Shown here piece by piece: positions 45,870-56,445 of a DNA stretch of 64,000 nt. Every line of letters starts with the position of its first letter. The stretch's first letter is position 1. This DNA comes from Eucalyptus grandis (Eukaryota > Streptophyta > Magnoliopsida > Myrtales > Myrtaceae). The position numbers and the translations under genes are program-made. Below the pieces are notes generated by a model. That model was not told the DNA's origin. It was given only the letters and a program-made list of their open reading frames with translations, and did no database searches. Location: assembly GCF_016545825.1 (NCBI RefSeq), contig NC_052614.1:61883864-61947863 (forward strand), given 5' to 3'.

Positions 45870-47512
45870 AGAGTAAATGTAGAGAGATGAACAGGGCAAT
45901 GGTTTTGAATGGGAGAGAGCTTGAATCAGAGAACAGAGGAGACAATCAACGCGAGCTCTCAGACCAGAATCTTTCCATTTTGAGCTAGAAAAAATTTTCT
46001 TTTGTACAAAAAGATTTTTCTGCATGCGTGAATTCATCTCTCTGGCATGGCATTAATGATCTCCTCAGACTGTGTACATGCACCGTGCGATCACGCGCAT
46101 GTCGATCTCGTGTTGATGCTCAAATTAAAAAGCAAAAAGAGATAACAGACAGATGAAAATGGGGTTTTGATTCCCATTAACATTCGACTTGAATTCACAG
46201 GCTGTGTACAGGGCGCGAGATTGCGACTGCTCAAAGCTTTTCGGAAACTGCAGACAACCTCATTGAATGCAGCGGCATGTTGCATAAAAATTTCTTCTCC
46301 GTTTTTTTTCCCCTGATGTTTTCCTGTATGTGACATGATCGGTTGATTCAGCATCTCGTGTGGTACGTTTAATCTGAATTATGAAAATTACGTTGGATTG
46401 CTCCACGAAGAGTTATAGAACAAGTTCATTTACTCATGCCCAACGATCTCTTGCTATATTCTTGATTAAATTTTGATACATAAAATAAAGCTTGTGCTAG
46501 GCAACCTTCTGAATTGCTCAGTCCGAGTGTTATTAAAGAAAATCTCATCACCGAAAAAATATTGCTACATTATAGCATGCCTAAAGGACTATTGCTCTGA
46601 ACTAAATGGGTTCACTTGTATGTAAACAATGTATGCTGAAGATTCGTATGTGACTCTTTAAGAAAGATGGATTTCTTAGCCCAAAAATGGAGGCAAAAAC
46701 AGATATCACCTGTTCTTTATGATCAGTATACCCTACCAGCTTAGAAACCAGATCAAATGAAAAAATCCATTCTAAATGCGGCTGCTACGTCATGATTTTA
46801 GCTATATCAATGCAAAGTAGCATTAAAATCGATCTAAGATCACTTCCAGCAGTAATACAAGATGTTGTATGGTCGCTTGAGAGTCGAGAAATACTGGTAA
46901 GTTCAAGTCATTTTCCATAAGCCAACGCTACGGCATGAATATGTAAGAAAATTATATAGCACTAAAATCTTAAATCTTCTGTTGATCCCGAGATACGAGG
47001 TAGAAACATTAAACTTTTACTTCCTTTTGCTCCTGTCCTGTTTCCTTGACTTTTGAAATATGGGTCTATCAAATTTAAAAACCAGGTCCTATGGTATGAA
47101 CCCAGTTGAAGGAATAATAAAGCGCACACAGAGAGAGAGAGAGAGCGGTAGTATAAACTTGGAGACTTCATGTAACAGAGACTAAATATGGCCGCAGAAA
47201 CTCTTTGCATGGTGAATGTTTCCTTTCCTTTTCCTTTTCCTTTTCTTTCTCCCTCGTTTTATTAGATTATGTTAGGAACTCTTGTTCGTTTGAGATTTTT
47301 TTTCCTTGGTTGTTTCAAACAGTGAAGAAACGCCTTGTTGAAGTTGATCACAATTCAGCTATCACCCTCTTAACTATATTCTGCACACGGCTCACAGTTT
47401 ATGTCTTACCTACTTATTTTAATCCATGGGACACGAATTTAATTGGACAACAACCTAGGTTGCAGAAAATATATAGCCACAACATTACGCAAAACATTGT
47501 GAGTGACGTTCA
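44151..47512. other. Non-coding host DNA, no gene recognised
   Basis: A 42-codon open stretch at 44155-44275 (with FAALRILELQIPSLAFKKLA) and a 102-codon one at 45157-45465 have no recognisable content. The second lies in a GC-richer stretch with open frames on both strands. A GA microsatellite is at 45833-45866 and a TTTTCC run at 47222-47250. No LTR ends, TIRs or RNA genes were seen. Confidence 0.4.
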
Positions 47513-47725
47513 TTACTCACTTCTCCGCAATCTTCGGCATCGACTTGAGAACGAGGTAAAATTCAAATGGCAAGTGACAGAACCGATGTGTAACTGCTTG
47601 TGGCTGGCTCCTTGGAGAGCCTTATCCTCTAGGATGAGTGCATTGCTTCTGATCAAGTCATTCAGTTCATCAACATTGTGCCTCTCAGCTGCTTCGATCA
47701 ATCGTGGGTCCATTTGAGGGGACAT
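47513..47725 (-). pseudogene. First exon fragment of an ankyrin-repeat membrane protein
   Basis: The minus-strand frame reads MDPRLIEAAERHNVDELNDL, then ALILEDKALQG and HIGSVTCHLNF. This is the N-terminal start of plant ankyrin-PGG proteins (BDA1/ACD6-like family, with roles in immunity and senescence). After LNFTS the frame shifts: the expected continuation VLKSMPKIAEK is present in another frame and runs to a stop. It lies downstream of the PGG array on the same strand, so it belongs to a second, truncated gene copy in a former tandem cluster. Confidence 0.72.
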
Positions 47726-48239
47726 ATCTGCCCTGCTAGTTAGAACTAATAATCACGAATCTGCAAAATATAGTGCTGGCCCTCCTCTAAGCATGAATTG
47801 TGGTTTATTTGTTGGAAATTGCTTGATCATGGGAAATTTATAATTACACAAACTACGCCCAATTTCTTCTTGGGATTAACAGTAATTCTTCCACCTGCTC
47901 TTACAGACAAAGTCTCAACCTCACGAAGATGTACTCATGATGGCCAATTCATCTGAAGAAGCAAGGCCAAATGAGCACTTAGAAGGAAAACTCGTGCAAC
48001 CACATCTCAGAAACTCGACTGCTGTCCGTGAAGTTACAATCGTGCTCTAAACTCAGATTTATTAGGAAAATATGATACAGCTAATCACTTGTGGACACCA
48101 CACAATCAACTGCAGAGAATTAAGGACAGCAAATCAATATCTGACCTTGTCGAACAAACTCCATCCGATACTGCTAAAGACTTGCATTTCTTAGCTCAAC
48201 CTCAGAGGAAGGAAAAAAACCATCATTAACAGTGATAGA

Positions 48240-48728
48240 TTAGGTCCTTATAGTGTACATATCCCCTAGGAGGTTAAACCGAGAAAGCCTTTCCAAGTAT
48301 AAGTCTAAAGCTAGCGCTACCCACCTCTGTATCAGTAGAAGAAGAATTGATATTGTTAGCGGCAGCACACTCAACAATTCCACGTTCTTCAGTCCAAACG
48401 CTTTCTCCAGTTTTGTGAACGACAGGTAATATGTCAAGCAATAGTAAGTTTGAACCATCGTGGTCACAGAAAGTAACAGTGGCAGCCTAATGGGGAGATC
48501 TCTGGTGAGGCAAATGATCATCTGGACCGACACCAAGAGTCCGAATGTGTTGCTACTCATGAAGGCAATGTATGCCAAGTCCCTGCCAAGAGAATTAGTC
48601 ATCCAAGATGTATAGGATGTGAGGAAGCCTTTCATGGAACTACTATCGACTTTTGTTGTAAAACTTGGAGGCTGAAGCACAGTTTGGTAGATCGCGCGCG
48701 ATGAGCGTGGCGACAACCAGCAGGGCAT
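48240..48728 (-). pseudogene. Fifth PGG module, frameshifted
   Basis: The last copy of the tandem PGG array. Compared with the other copies, two bases are missing near 48695, which throws the 982-codon frame out and ends it at 48643. The module continues in this frame with YQTVLQPPSFTTKVDSSSMK, AYIAFMSSNTFGLLVSVQM and NVELLSVLPLTISIL, to a stop after YTIRT at 48240. It lacks the hydrophilic linker of the other copies, so this is probably the original C-terminus of the protein. Confidence 0.8.
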
Positions 48729-51475
48729 TGCGTATGTCGCCCATCGGCACTTTTTCTTTCTTCAAATTATTTGATGGGATACGTGATGATGATTGAGGAG
48801 CATTTGTGACTGGTTCCCCATCTAATTGATCTTTCTCTGAGAGTAGACTTGATGTGGGCGAGATTGATCTTCCTCTTTCATGTTCTGCTCCAGCTTGTAC
48901 AAGAATTTCTTTGAGGTCTCTATCATTTACACAGATGGATTGGGTCCTTAAACTGTACATATCCTCTTGGAGGTTAAACCGAGAAAGCCTTTCCAACCAA
49001 AAATCTAGAGCTAGTGCCAACCGCCTTTGTGCCAGTAGAAGAAGAATTGACATAGTTACTGGCAGAACACTCAATAATTCCACGTTTTTTATACCAAATG
49101 CTTTGTCCAGTAACGTGAACGGAAGGTAATACGTGAAGCAATAGTAAGTTTGAACTAGTGCAGTCACAGACAGTAACAGCGGCAACCTGACGGGGAGATC
49201 TCTGGTGAGGCAAATGATCATCTGGATCGATAGCAAGAGTCCAAATGTGTTGCCGCTTATGAAGCCAATGTATGCGATGTCCCTGCCAAAAGGACAAGTC
49301 ACCCAAGATGCATAGTATGCGAGGAAGCCTTCTGTTGAATTAACATCGACTTTTATCTTAAAGCTTGGGGGCTGAAGCACAGATTGGTAGGTCACACTCG
49401 CAATGAGTGTGGCGACAGCTAGTAGGGCATTGCGTATGTTGCCCATCAAATTCTTTTCTTTGTTCAAAATTTTCAACTTTGTGAATAGTTCCCCATATGA
49501 TTGATCTTCCTTTGAGACTAGTCCTGAAGCAGGTGAGTTTGATCTTCCTCTTCTGTGTCTGGCTTCAGCTCGTGTGAGATTTTCTCCATTCTCTCTATCA
49601 TTAACAACGAAGGATTGGGTCCTTAGACTGTACATATCCCCTTGGAAGTTAAACCGAGAAAGCCTTTCCAACCAAAAATCCAAAGCTAGTGCCAACCGCC
49701 TCTGTGCTAGTAGAAGAAGAATTGACATTGTCACTGGCAACACACTCAACAATTCCACGTTTTTCAGACCAGACACTTTGTCCAGTAACATGAACGGTAG
49801 GTAATACGTGAAGCAATAGTAAGTTTGAACTAGTGCGGTCACGGAGAGTAACAGCGGCAGCCTGACGGGGAGATCTTTAGTGAGGCAAATGATCATTTGG
49901 ATTGATAGCAAGAGTCCAAATGTGTTGCCGGTTATGAAGCCAATGTATGCGATGTCCCTGCCAAAAGGACGAGTCACCCAAGATGCATAGTATGCGAGGA
50001 AACCTTCTGTTGAATTATCATCGACTTTTATCTTAAAGCTTGGAGGCTGAAGTGCAGCTTGGTAGGTCGCACTTACAATAAGTGTGGCGACTATTAGCAG
50101 GGCGTTGCGTGTGTCACCTATCAAATTCTTTTCTTTGTTCAAAATTTTCAAATTTGTGATTGGTTCCCCATCTGATTGATCTTCCTCTGAGACTAGTCCT
50201 GAAGCGGGCGAGTTTGATCTTCCTCTTCTATGTTTGGCTTTAGCTCGTGTGAGATTTTCTCTGTTCTTTTTATCACTAACAACAAAGGATTGGGTCCTTA
50301 GATTGTACATATCCCCTTGGAAGTTAAACCCATAAATTTTTTTCAACGAAAAATCTAAAGCTAGTGCCAACCGCCTCTGTGCGAGTAGAAGAAGAATCGA
50401 CATCATTACCGGTAGCACGCTCAACAATTCCACATTTTTCAGACCAGACGCTTTGTCCAGTAACGTGAATGGCAGGTAATATGTGAAGCAATAGTAAGTT
50501 TGAACTAGTGCAGTCAGGGAGAGTAACAGCGGCAGCCTGGCGGGGAGATCTCTAGTGAGGCAAATGATCATCTGGATTGACAACAAGAGTCCAAATGTGT
50601 TGCCGCTTATGAAGCCAATGTACGCAACATCCCTGCCAAGAGGAAGAGTCACCCAAGAAGAATAGTATGCAAGGAAGCCTCTCGTTGAATAATCATCAAC
50701 TTTTATCATAAAGCTTGGAGGCTGAAGCACGGCTTGGTAGGTTGTGCTCGCAATGAGCGCAGCGACAACTAGCAGGGTGTTACGCACATCGCCTATTGAC
50801 TCTTTTTCTTGGTTTAAAATTTTCAAATTTGTGACTGGTTCCCAATCTGATCTATCTTCCTTCAAGATTGGTCTTGATGCTGGTGAGTTTGATCTTCCTC
50901 TTCCGTGTCTGGCTTCAACTCGTGCGAGATTTTCTCTGTTCTCTCTATCATTAACAACGAATGTTTGGGTCCTTAGACTGTACATATCCCCTTGGAAGTT
51001 AAACCCAGAAAGCTTTTTCAACCAAAAATCTAAAGCTAGCGCCAACCACCTCTGTGCCAGTAGAAGAAGAATTGACATCGATATCGGCAGCACGCTCAAC
51101 AATTCCACGTTTTTCAGACCAAACGTTCTATCCAGTATGGTGAACGGCAGGTAATAAGTGAAGCAATAGTAAGTTTGAACCATTGCAGTCACAGAGAGCA
51201 ACAACGGCAGCCTGACAGGGAGATCTTTACTAAGGCAAATGATCATTTGGACCGACATCAAGAATCCGAACGTGTTGCCACTCATGAAGACGATGTACGC
51301 TAAGTCCCTGCCATGAGGACCAGTTATCCAAGATGCATGGTACCGTTGGAAGCCTTTTGTGGAATTATTATTGACTTTTGTAATAAAGCTTGGAGGCTGA
51401 AGCACGGCTTGGTAGGTGGTGCTAGCAATGAGCGCGGCAACAACCAGCAGGGCATTGCGTATGTCGCCTATCGAC
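48240..51475 (-). repeat. Five tandem copies of a PGG-domain unit of about 675 bp
   Basis: Starts of the copies (the GDIRN motif) fall near 51470, 50795, 50120, 49445 and 48750. The unit is 225 codons: about 150 of membrane domain and about 75 of hydrophilic linker with HxRGRSNSPAS and the KILNKEK lead-in. Copies are similar at DNA level as well as protein level, for example the plus-strand phrase aagcaatagtaagtttgaac recurs in all five. This points to unequal crossing-over or replication slippage within one exon. Confidence 0.9.
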
Positions 51476-51591
51476 TCTTTTTCTCTTTTCAATTTTTTCG
51501 ATGGCAAACGTAAGGGTGATTGAGGAGCACTCGTTGCTTGTTCCCCATCTGATTGATGACTGGTAGCTCCCTTGATATTGTCGTCGTCCAT
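48643..51591 (-). CDS. PGG-array membrane protein, 982 codons, four full PGG domains
   Basis: It starts at ATG 51591 (MDDDNIKGATSHQSDGEQAT). Each module has the PGG (PF13962-type) pattern: IRNALLVVA..IASTTYQAVLQPPSF, then a helix with NTFG, then MIICL..DLPVRLPLLLS, then the fourth helix SILLLLAQR. With four modules this predicts about 16 membrane segments. PGG domains normally occur once, at the C-terminus after ankyrin repeats, in plasma-membrane proteins. Here no ankyrin repeat is in frame. An ankyrin exon lies upstream at 51913-52248, but sequence between 51590 and 51790 needs two frame changes to connect. Four modules staying open over 2.9 kb suggests recent amplification or some constraint. 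Expression is unknown; it may be a pseudogene. Confidence 0.6.
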   Translation of the reverse strand: MDDDNIKGATSHQSDGEQATSAPQSPLRLPSKKLKREKESIGDIRNALLVVAALIASTTYQAVLQPPSFITKVNNNSTKGFQRYHASWITGPHGRDLAYIVFMSGNTFGFLMSVQMIICLSKDLPVRLPLLLSVTAMVQTYYCFTYYLPFTILDRTFGLKNVELLSVLPISMSILLLLAQRWLALALDFWLKKLSGFNFQGDMYSLRTQTFVVNDRENRENLARVEARHGRGRSNSPASRPILKEDRSDWEPVTNLKILNQEKESIGDVRNTLLVVAALIASTTYQAVLQPPSFMIKVDDYSTRGFLAYYSSWVTLPLGRDVAYIGFISGNTFGLLLSIQMIICLTRDLPARLPLLLSLTALVQTYYCFTYYLPFTLLDKASGLKNVELLSVLPVMMSILLLLAQRRLALALDFSLKKIYGFNFQGDMYNLRTQSFVVSDKKNRENLTRAKAKHRRGRSNSPASGLVSEEDQSDGEPITNLKILNKEKNLIGDTRNALLIVATLIVSATYQAALQPPSFKIKVDDNSTEGFLAYYASWVTRPFGRDIAYIGFITGNTFGLLLSIQMIICLTKDLPVRLPLLLSVTALVQTYYCFTYYLPFMLLDKVSGLKNVELLSVLPVTMSILLLLAQRRLALALDFWLERLSRFNFQGDMYSLRTQSFVVNDRENGENLTRAEARHRRGRSNSPASGLVSKEDQSYGELFTKLKILNKEKNLMGNIRNALLAVATLIASVTYQSVLQPPSFKIKVDVNSTEGFLAYYASWVTCPFGRDIAYIGFISGNTFGLLLSIQMIICLTRDLPVRLPLLLSVTALVQTYYCFTYYLPFTLLDKAFGIKNVELLSVLPVTMSILLLLAQRRLALALDFWLERLSRFNLQEDMYSLRTQSICVNDRDLKEILVQAGAEHERGRSISPTSSLLSEKDQLDGEPVTNAPQSSSRIPSNNLKKEKVPMGDIRNALLVVATLIARDLPNCASASKFYNKSR

Positions 51592-52248
51592 TGAGACTAG
51601 TGATGATGCAGGCAGGTTTGATCTTCCTCTTTCGTGTTTGGCTCCAATTCGTGTGAGAATTTCTCTCTCCTCTCTATCTCCTGCTCCCCCTTTGCAAGAG
51701 GATTGAGATATCTAGAGGCGTCAAGCCAATTTGTTTGAGGCGCACACATCTACGACCGCACAATCCATAGCATGCCCACAAAGGATGAAGTCAACCACCT
51801 GCAATTTTTTTCAATCTCTATTTTGTTCTCATTGATTTTTAGATATTGTAGGGATGCCAAATTACTTTGCCTAGAAGAATTTTGCATGTTGTAGCCTTGT
51901 TGGGATACCAAATTAACACCCTCGCTGAAATGATGCGCCAAGAAAAGTGCTATAAAAAAAGGAACCTGAAGCGAGATGCAAGACGGTATTACCTTTGTTG
52001 TCCTTCCAATTGATTAGCTGCTCCTTCTTGTGCTGTTTCAGATGCTCTACCAATAGAACAACCACGTCAAACCAGTTGTTCTTCACGGTGAGGTGAAGCG
52101 CCGTCTCCTCTCGGTTGGTTGACTCTTGGACGGACTCAGCCGGAGGGGAGAGCTGTGCCTTCAAGACATCGAGCTCCCCGTTCACGATGGCATAATGCAA
52201 AAGGGCTCTTCTCTCCCTTCCCTTCGCAAAGCACAGGTGTGGACCCAC
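51592..52248 (-). pseudogene. Ankyrin exon and damaged linker upstream of the PGG array
   Basis: The minus-strand frame from 52248 reads MGPHLCFAKGRERRALLHYA, then TNREETALHLTVKNNWFDVV, VEHLKQHKKEQLINWKDNKG and NTVLHLAS, which are two to three ankyrin repeats. The normal N-terminus is missing: the sequence upstream turns abruptly into CT-rich DNA at 52260. After HLAS an intron-like stretch ends in attgcag near 51800, and the next exon starts VVDFILCGHAMD. Two frameshifts (near 51735 and 51710) separate this exon from the SSCKGGAGDRE segment that leads into the PGG array. The whole gene is therefore 5'-truncated and probably not translated as a unit. Confidence 0.7.
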
Positions 52249-52259
52249 ACTCGAGCTCC

Positions 52260-53000
52260 CTCGCTGTAATAACTGAGAGAGAGAGAGTGGGAGACCGGGA
52301 GGGAACAGAGGGAAGAAAAGAGGGAAAAGGGAGGAAAAACTGGGGAGAAAGAGAGGGAAGAAGAGCCGCGAGGGTGAAAGAGAAAGGGAGAAGAAAACAA
52401 ACAGGAGTAAAAGAGAGGAGAGAGAAAGGGAAATAAAAAAGGAGAGCGAGTCTTCGTGAAAGGGAGGGAACGAGAGTATGAAAGCGAGAGTGGAATGTAC
52501 TACTGATATGACTGATTAATTTTATATTAAGTATTGACCAGTGGTTTGTAAATTGATGTGTGCTTGAAATCATTCAATGAACGAGCCATGGATGTGTGGT
52601 TGGAGCAAGACATTGATTAATGAAAAAAATTATTGATGTGTGATTTGAAATTGATTAATATGTTGGGATCATATTTGTTTGTTTCGACGTAATTGATTAA
52701 ATGGGTATGATCGTATTTTACTGTTCACATTAAAGAGTATTTCACTATTCACTTTGAGCATATTATACTATTCATTTTGACATAATAAGAAATAACTCAT
52801 GTTGGAAATTGTACCTATATTATGTATTAGATATGAGATTATTAAGTTTCTGATATTACTCTAGTAAATATAAATAGTGGGGGTTCAATTCGCTTATAAT
52901 AGATATATACTATCTCTCAATAATGATTGCTCATTCCATTCATCTCATATGAACAAGTCAAATGAGAGTGTTCTTAGCAGGGAACTTTTGATGATTAGAT
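52260..53000. other. Purine-rich tract, then AT-rich DNA; no gene
   Basis: 52265-52490 is almost pure G/A on the plus strand with GAGAGA and GGGAGG runs, upstream of the ankyrin exon on the other strand (a CT-rich flank, common near plant promoters). Open frames there come from base bias. 52500-53000 is AT-rich and empty. Confidence 0.5.
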
Positions 53001-53502
53001 TTGGGCATGAGTTGACACGGTTGAATATGTTAGAAATTGTGATTGTTAAGGTTTAAAAAGTTGAATTTGCAAAGGTATAAATATCATGATTGGTGGATTT
53101 TAAAACTATGATTTTGTAATTAATTCATTTTTTATCAGATATATAAATGGATATATATTTTGATAACAGAATTTTGTAACTAAATTCACTGCTTATTGTT
53201 TGTTTCAATCCCTAGACTTTTCCAAGTCCGATTTTGGTTCATCTTAATGATTATTTGGGCATGAGTTGACACGGTTGGATATGTTAGAAATGGTGATTGT
53301 TAAGGTTTAAAAAGTTGAATTTGCAAAGGTATAAATATCATGATTGGTGGATTTTAAAACTCTGATTTTGTAATTAATTCATTGTTTATCAGATATATAA
53401 ATGGATATATATTTTGATAACAGAATTTTGTAACTAAATTCACTGCTTATTGTTTGTTTCAATCCCTAGACTTTTCCAAGTCCGATTTTGGTTCATCTTA
53501 AT
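53001..53502. repeat. Tandem duplication, 254-bp unit
   Basis: 53001-53254 and 53255-53502 are almost identical, both starting ttgggcatgagttgacacgg and ending ggttcatcttaat. Only a few substitutions separate them, so the duplication is young. Confidence 0.92.
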
Positions 53503-54915
53503 CACGGGTTCACCGGCAGGGGGACCCCTTATCCCTGTTTTGCTTTGGAATTAAGTTTCTGTCATTTTCTCTCATTGACCAGCGAGTCGTTGCCTATTTG
53601 GCATTAGCCTTTGAATGGTCACCATTCCTCCATTCCCTGCTCCAAGTGGGCCTTTTCCTCTTCACTTCTAGGATTCTTCCCTCCGCGCGCTTATTCGTTG
53701 CTTTCCAGGCATTGCCGCGTTGTCCTTTTTGGCCACTACATTTAGTATTGTATCGGAAAGCAAGGGGAGAAAAAAGAAATATAAGAACGTAATAGCCCGT
53801 CAACTAGTCAAACGTATGAAAGAATTTGGAGGTTTCACGGAAGAAAAGGGTCGGCATGCAAAGTTTGAAATATTAAAGATCAAAGGTGAAAGAGCAAGTT
53901 TAAAGAAGGCTATTGGCAGTGTCGTGGCTGGTGGACAGCGGCGGCGGCTCGTTGCTGCGGTGATGCATATTGGGTAGCCAAGTAGTGGCTTGGGTTGTCA
54001 CGGCATGGTGAGGCAACACGTTGGCTCAGGCAGTGCAGGGCAGGACTTGGCGGCAGTGCAAGAGGCGGCTTGGGGCAGGCCTCACGGCAAGACTCTGGCA
54101 AGGCTCGACTGGTTTGGAAATGTAGCAGCATCATCGCAGTTTGGCTTGTCGGGACAGTGAGGTACGACAACAGCAGGGACGTCTCGGCTAGGGGTAGCGC
54201 CAACAGGTGCGATCGTCAGGGTCGGGAGAAAAGTAGCGTTGTCGAGACTCAAACAACAAAAGTGGCAAGGACAGCATGGCGCGACGAGGTTCTCGGCACG
54301 GGAGGACAACGCTGGTCCACGACATGGGCTAGGCTTGATACAGTCGTTGGGCTGGCAGCGTAAGGAGGCCCCAGCGGAGGGGATTCTCGTGCGACGGAGC
54401 TTTGTGCGACATGGTCTCAGCCCAGGGCTGGCTGAGTCCTCTCTCTCTCTCTCTCTTTCTTTTCCTCACGTGTATCTACCTAGTGTTCTATGTGTTCTGA
54501 AAATAGAATTGCTGTCCTCTAATTTGTGAGGCGTAATGTTCTATTTATGATGCAAAACCTAGGTTTAACCTTGATTTTGTAGGCTGAATTTAAGCCTTAT
54601 TAAAGTAATGAGCTATATTAACATAAGACCTATTATTAATTAAATCAAACGGGTTGAAATTAGATTAAATCAAACTCAATTTTGGCTCGTTCTCCATGTG
54701 AATTTCAACCACTTCTCCCCTACTGCTGCTGAATTTTGCCCCTAGGTTCAATTTATCAAATTTTAAGCTCAAAACCATCCACCACCAGTCCAATACTAAT
54801 GCAATTAATGAAAACTATATAGTAAATGCTCCTAAAACTACATGCTATGCAATTTAGTTCTAATATTTTTGTTTAGATGGAAAAATTAATCCATAATTTT
54901 CTATGCAATGAATAA
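53503..54915. other. No gene recognised; GC-rich block 53910-54430
   Basis: The GC-rich block is open on both strands for about 100 codons but the peptides are compositionally biased and match nothing I know. It may be a decayed gene or transposon piece. The flanks are AT-rich. A CT microsatellite sits at 54440-54456. Confidence 0.35.
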
Positions 54916-55605
54916 GGCCTTGTTTGTTTAATTGTGTTTCTCTTCCCTAGAACAAAAAAATTTTGTCTTTTTGTTTAAGGGGGCAAAAAGAATGTAAATG
55001 CATTTATTTACATTTTGTTCCCTGGGAACAAAATATAGATTTTTTGTTCCCGGGAACAGATTTGGAATAGAAACAAGAAGTAGAAAAACTTGTTTCTTGT
55101 TCTCTTAACAATTCCGAGAAACACTTTTTTCCCTTTTTTTTTTTTTTTTTTTCCTTTCTTCCTTTTTCGTTGGCCGGTCTCTGGCCTCGGCCATGGCCAG
55201 CAACCGGTTGATGAGGGCTAGCGGCATAGCCTAGCCACGGCGAGGCATCTGGGCCGGGCCACCGCTAGGTCGACGTCGCCCGGGATGGCGGGTGAGGCCG
55301 CGCCCCCATCGGCCGGTTGTCGCCATGGCCGAGGCCGGTGATCGGCCAAAAGGAAGAAAGAAAAAAAGAAAAAAAGAAAAAGGAAAAAGGAAAAATAAAA
55401 TAAAAATAGTAAAAAAATTGAAAGAAACAAAAAATTATACAAATTTACCAAATGTGTTTCTGTTCTTTTCTATTCCGCGAATAGAAATTTTGTGCGATTA
55501 CCAAACGCGTTCTTCTATTAAAAGATTGTTTCTCGAAACAGAAATAGTTTTTTCTATTTCTGTTCGAGGAACAATTTTTGAACAAAAACGTTACCAAACG
55601 TGCCC
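54916..55605. mobile_element. Harbinger/Tourist-like foldback MITE, 690 bp
   Basis: The left end is GGCCTTGTTTGTTTAA and the right end is GTTACCAAACGTGCCC, imperfect inverted repeats. The target duplication is TAA (54913-54915 and 55606-55608). The inverted arms run far inwards: the left poly-T/CT tract and ggcctcggccatggccagcaaccgg (55175-55208) mirror ccggttgtcgccatggccgaggcc (55313-55336) and the right poly-A/AAG tract. There is no coding capacity. GC-rich core and architecture resemble the MITE at 14449. Confidence 0.78.
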
Positions 55606-56263
55606 TAAATAATTGGATCATTAAAATTTATATATCAATACGTTTCTTGATTGTTAGTGTTCATCACAAAGCACTATCTTTTCGCGAGAAAAGAAGTTAT
55701 TTCTTGAGCAAGGTCCACGTGCTAACCTACCGTGAACTCATTTTATTTTTAATTTATAGGGACATTGACCGACTTGTCCGCCCAGTATCCTGGTTCTTGA
55801 CACTAGCGATCTATCTTCTCCTTGGTATGAAATCTCGTGGAGCCATTGGCAGGTCTTGTTTATAAGTTTATATGTTTTACCAAAAATCCCAAATAGATAC
55901 ACTAATGATAAATTTATCATCCATTAAATTTTATTGTCAAATTACGAGTTAAATAATAAGTGACAGTTGATGGGTGTACTAATTTGAAGTTTTACCCTTC
56001 ATTTATGGCAATAACGGTATCCTATTAAGTTCGTCCATTCCCACGTAAACTAGTAAACTAATAAACAAAGGAACCCGATTTATAGATCCAATTGAATCGA
56101 ACAACTTACTAGAACTGCCAATGACATTCTTGCATCATCTTCGTCTACTTCTACTGCTGACAGTAAGTTTTTTATTTTTTATCTGTCGCAAGAAAATTCA
56201 AATATAATCAATTCACCAAAAAAAAAAAATGAAAAGAATTATATGTGAATTTACACGTCTGTC

Positions 56264-56271
56264 TATATAAG
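56264..56271 (+). promoter_or_regulatory. Candidate TATA box
   Basis: CTATATAAGG about 180 bases upstream of the 188-codon ORF at 56446. Spacing allows a 5' leader of about 150 bases. Not tested against expression. Confidence 0.4.
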
Positions 56272-56445
56272 GCATAATTTGAAAGATATCTTCCTACGGC
56301 AGAAGAAAAGTCAAGATGGGCGCACCGCAATATCAAAAGTAAAAAGTAAGTTAAAAGAGTCGCTCGTGATTACTTTTGAATTTGACCTTTATCAGATTGG
56401 AACGAAAGAATCAGAAGGAACCTCCCGCGTTGTCACGAGGGTGAT

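Noticed and set aside
52119..52573. Open frames on both strands near the ankyrin exon
   Set aside because: GA-rich/CT-rich tract with low-complexity peptides; the real ankyrin frame is at 51913-52248 on the minus strand.
53995..54363. 122-codon ORF in a GC-rich block
   Set aside because: Compositional bias, open on the opposite strand as well, no family resemblance.
54916..55605. LINE or retrogene insertion suggested by the poly-T and poly-A tracts
   Set aside because: The tracts are the two arms of an inverted repeat with TIRs and a TAA duplication, which fits a foldback MITE.
56121..56207. Short hydrophobic ORF (MTFLHHLRLLLLLTVSFLFF) that resembles a signal peptide
   Set aside because: Only 28 codons, in AT-rich DNA upstream of the TATA box of the next ORF; chance is likely.
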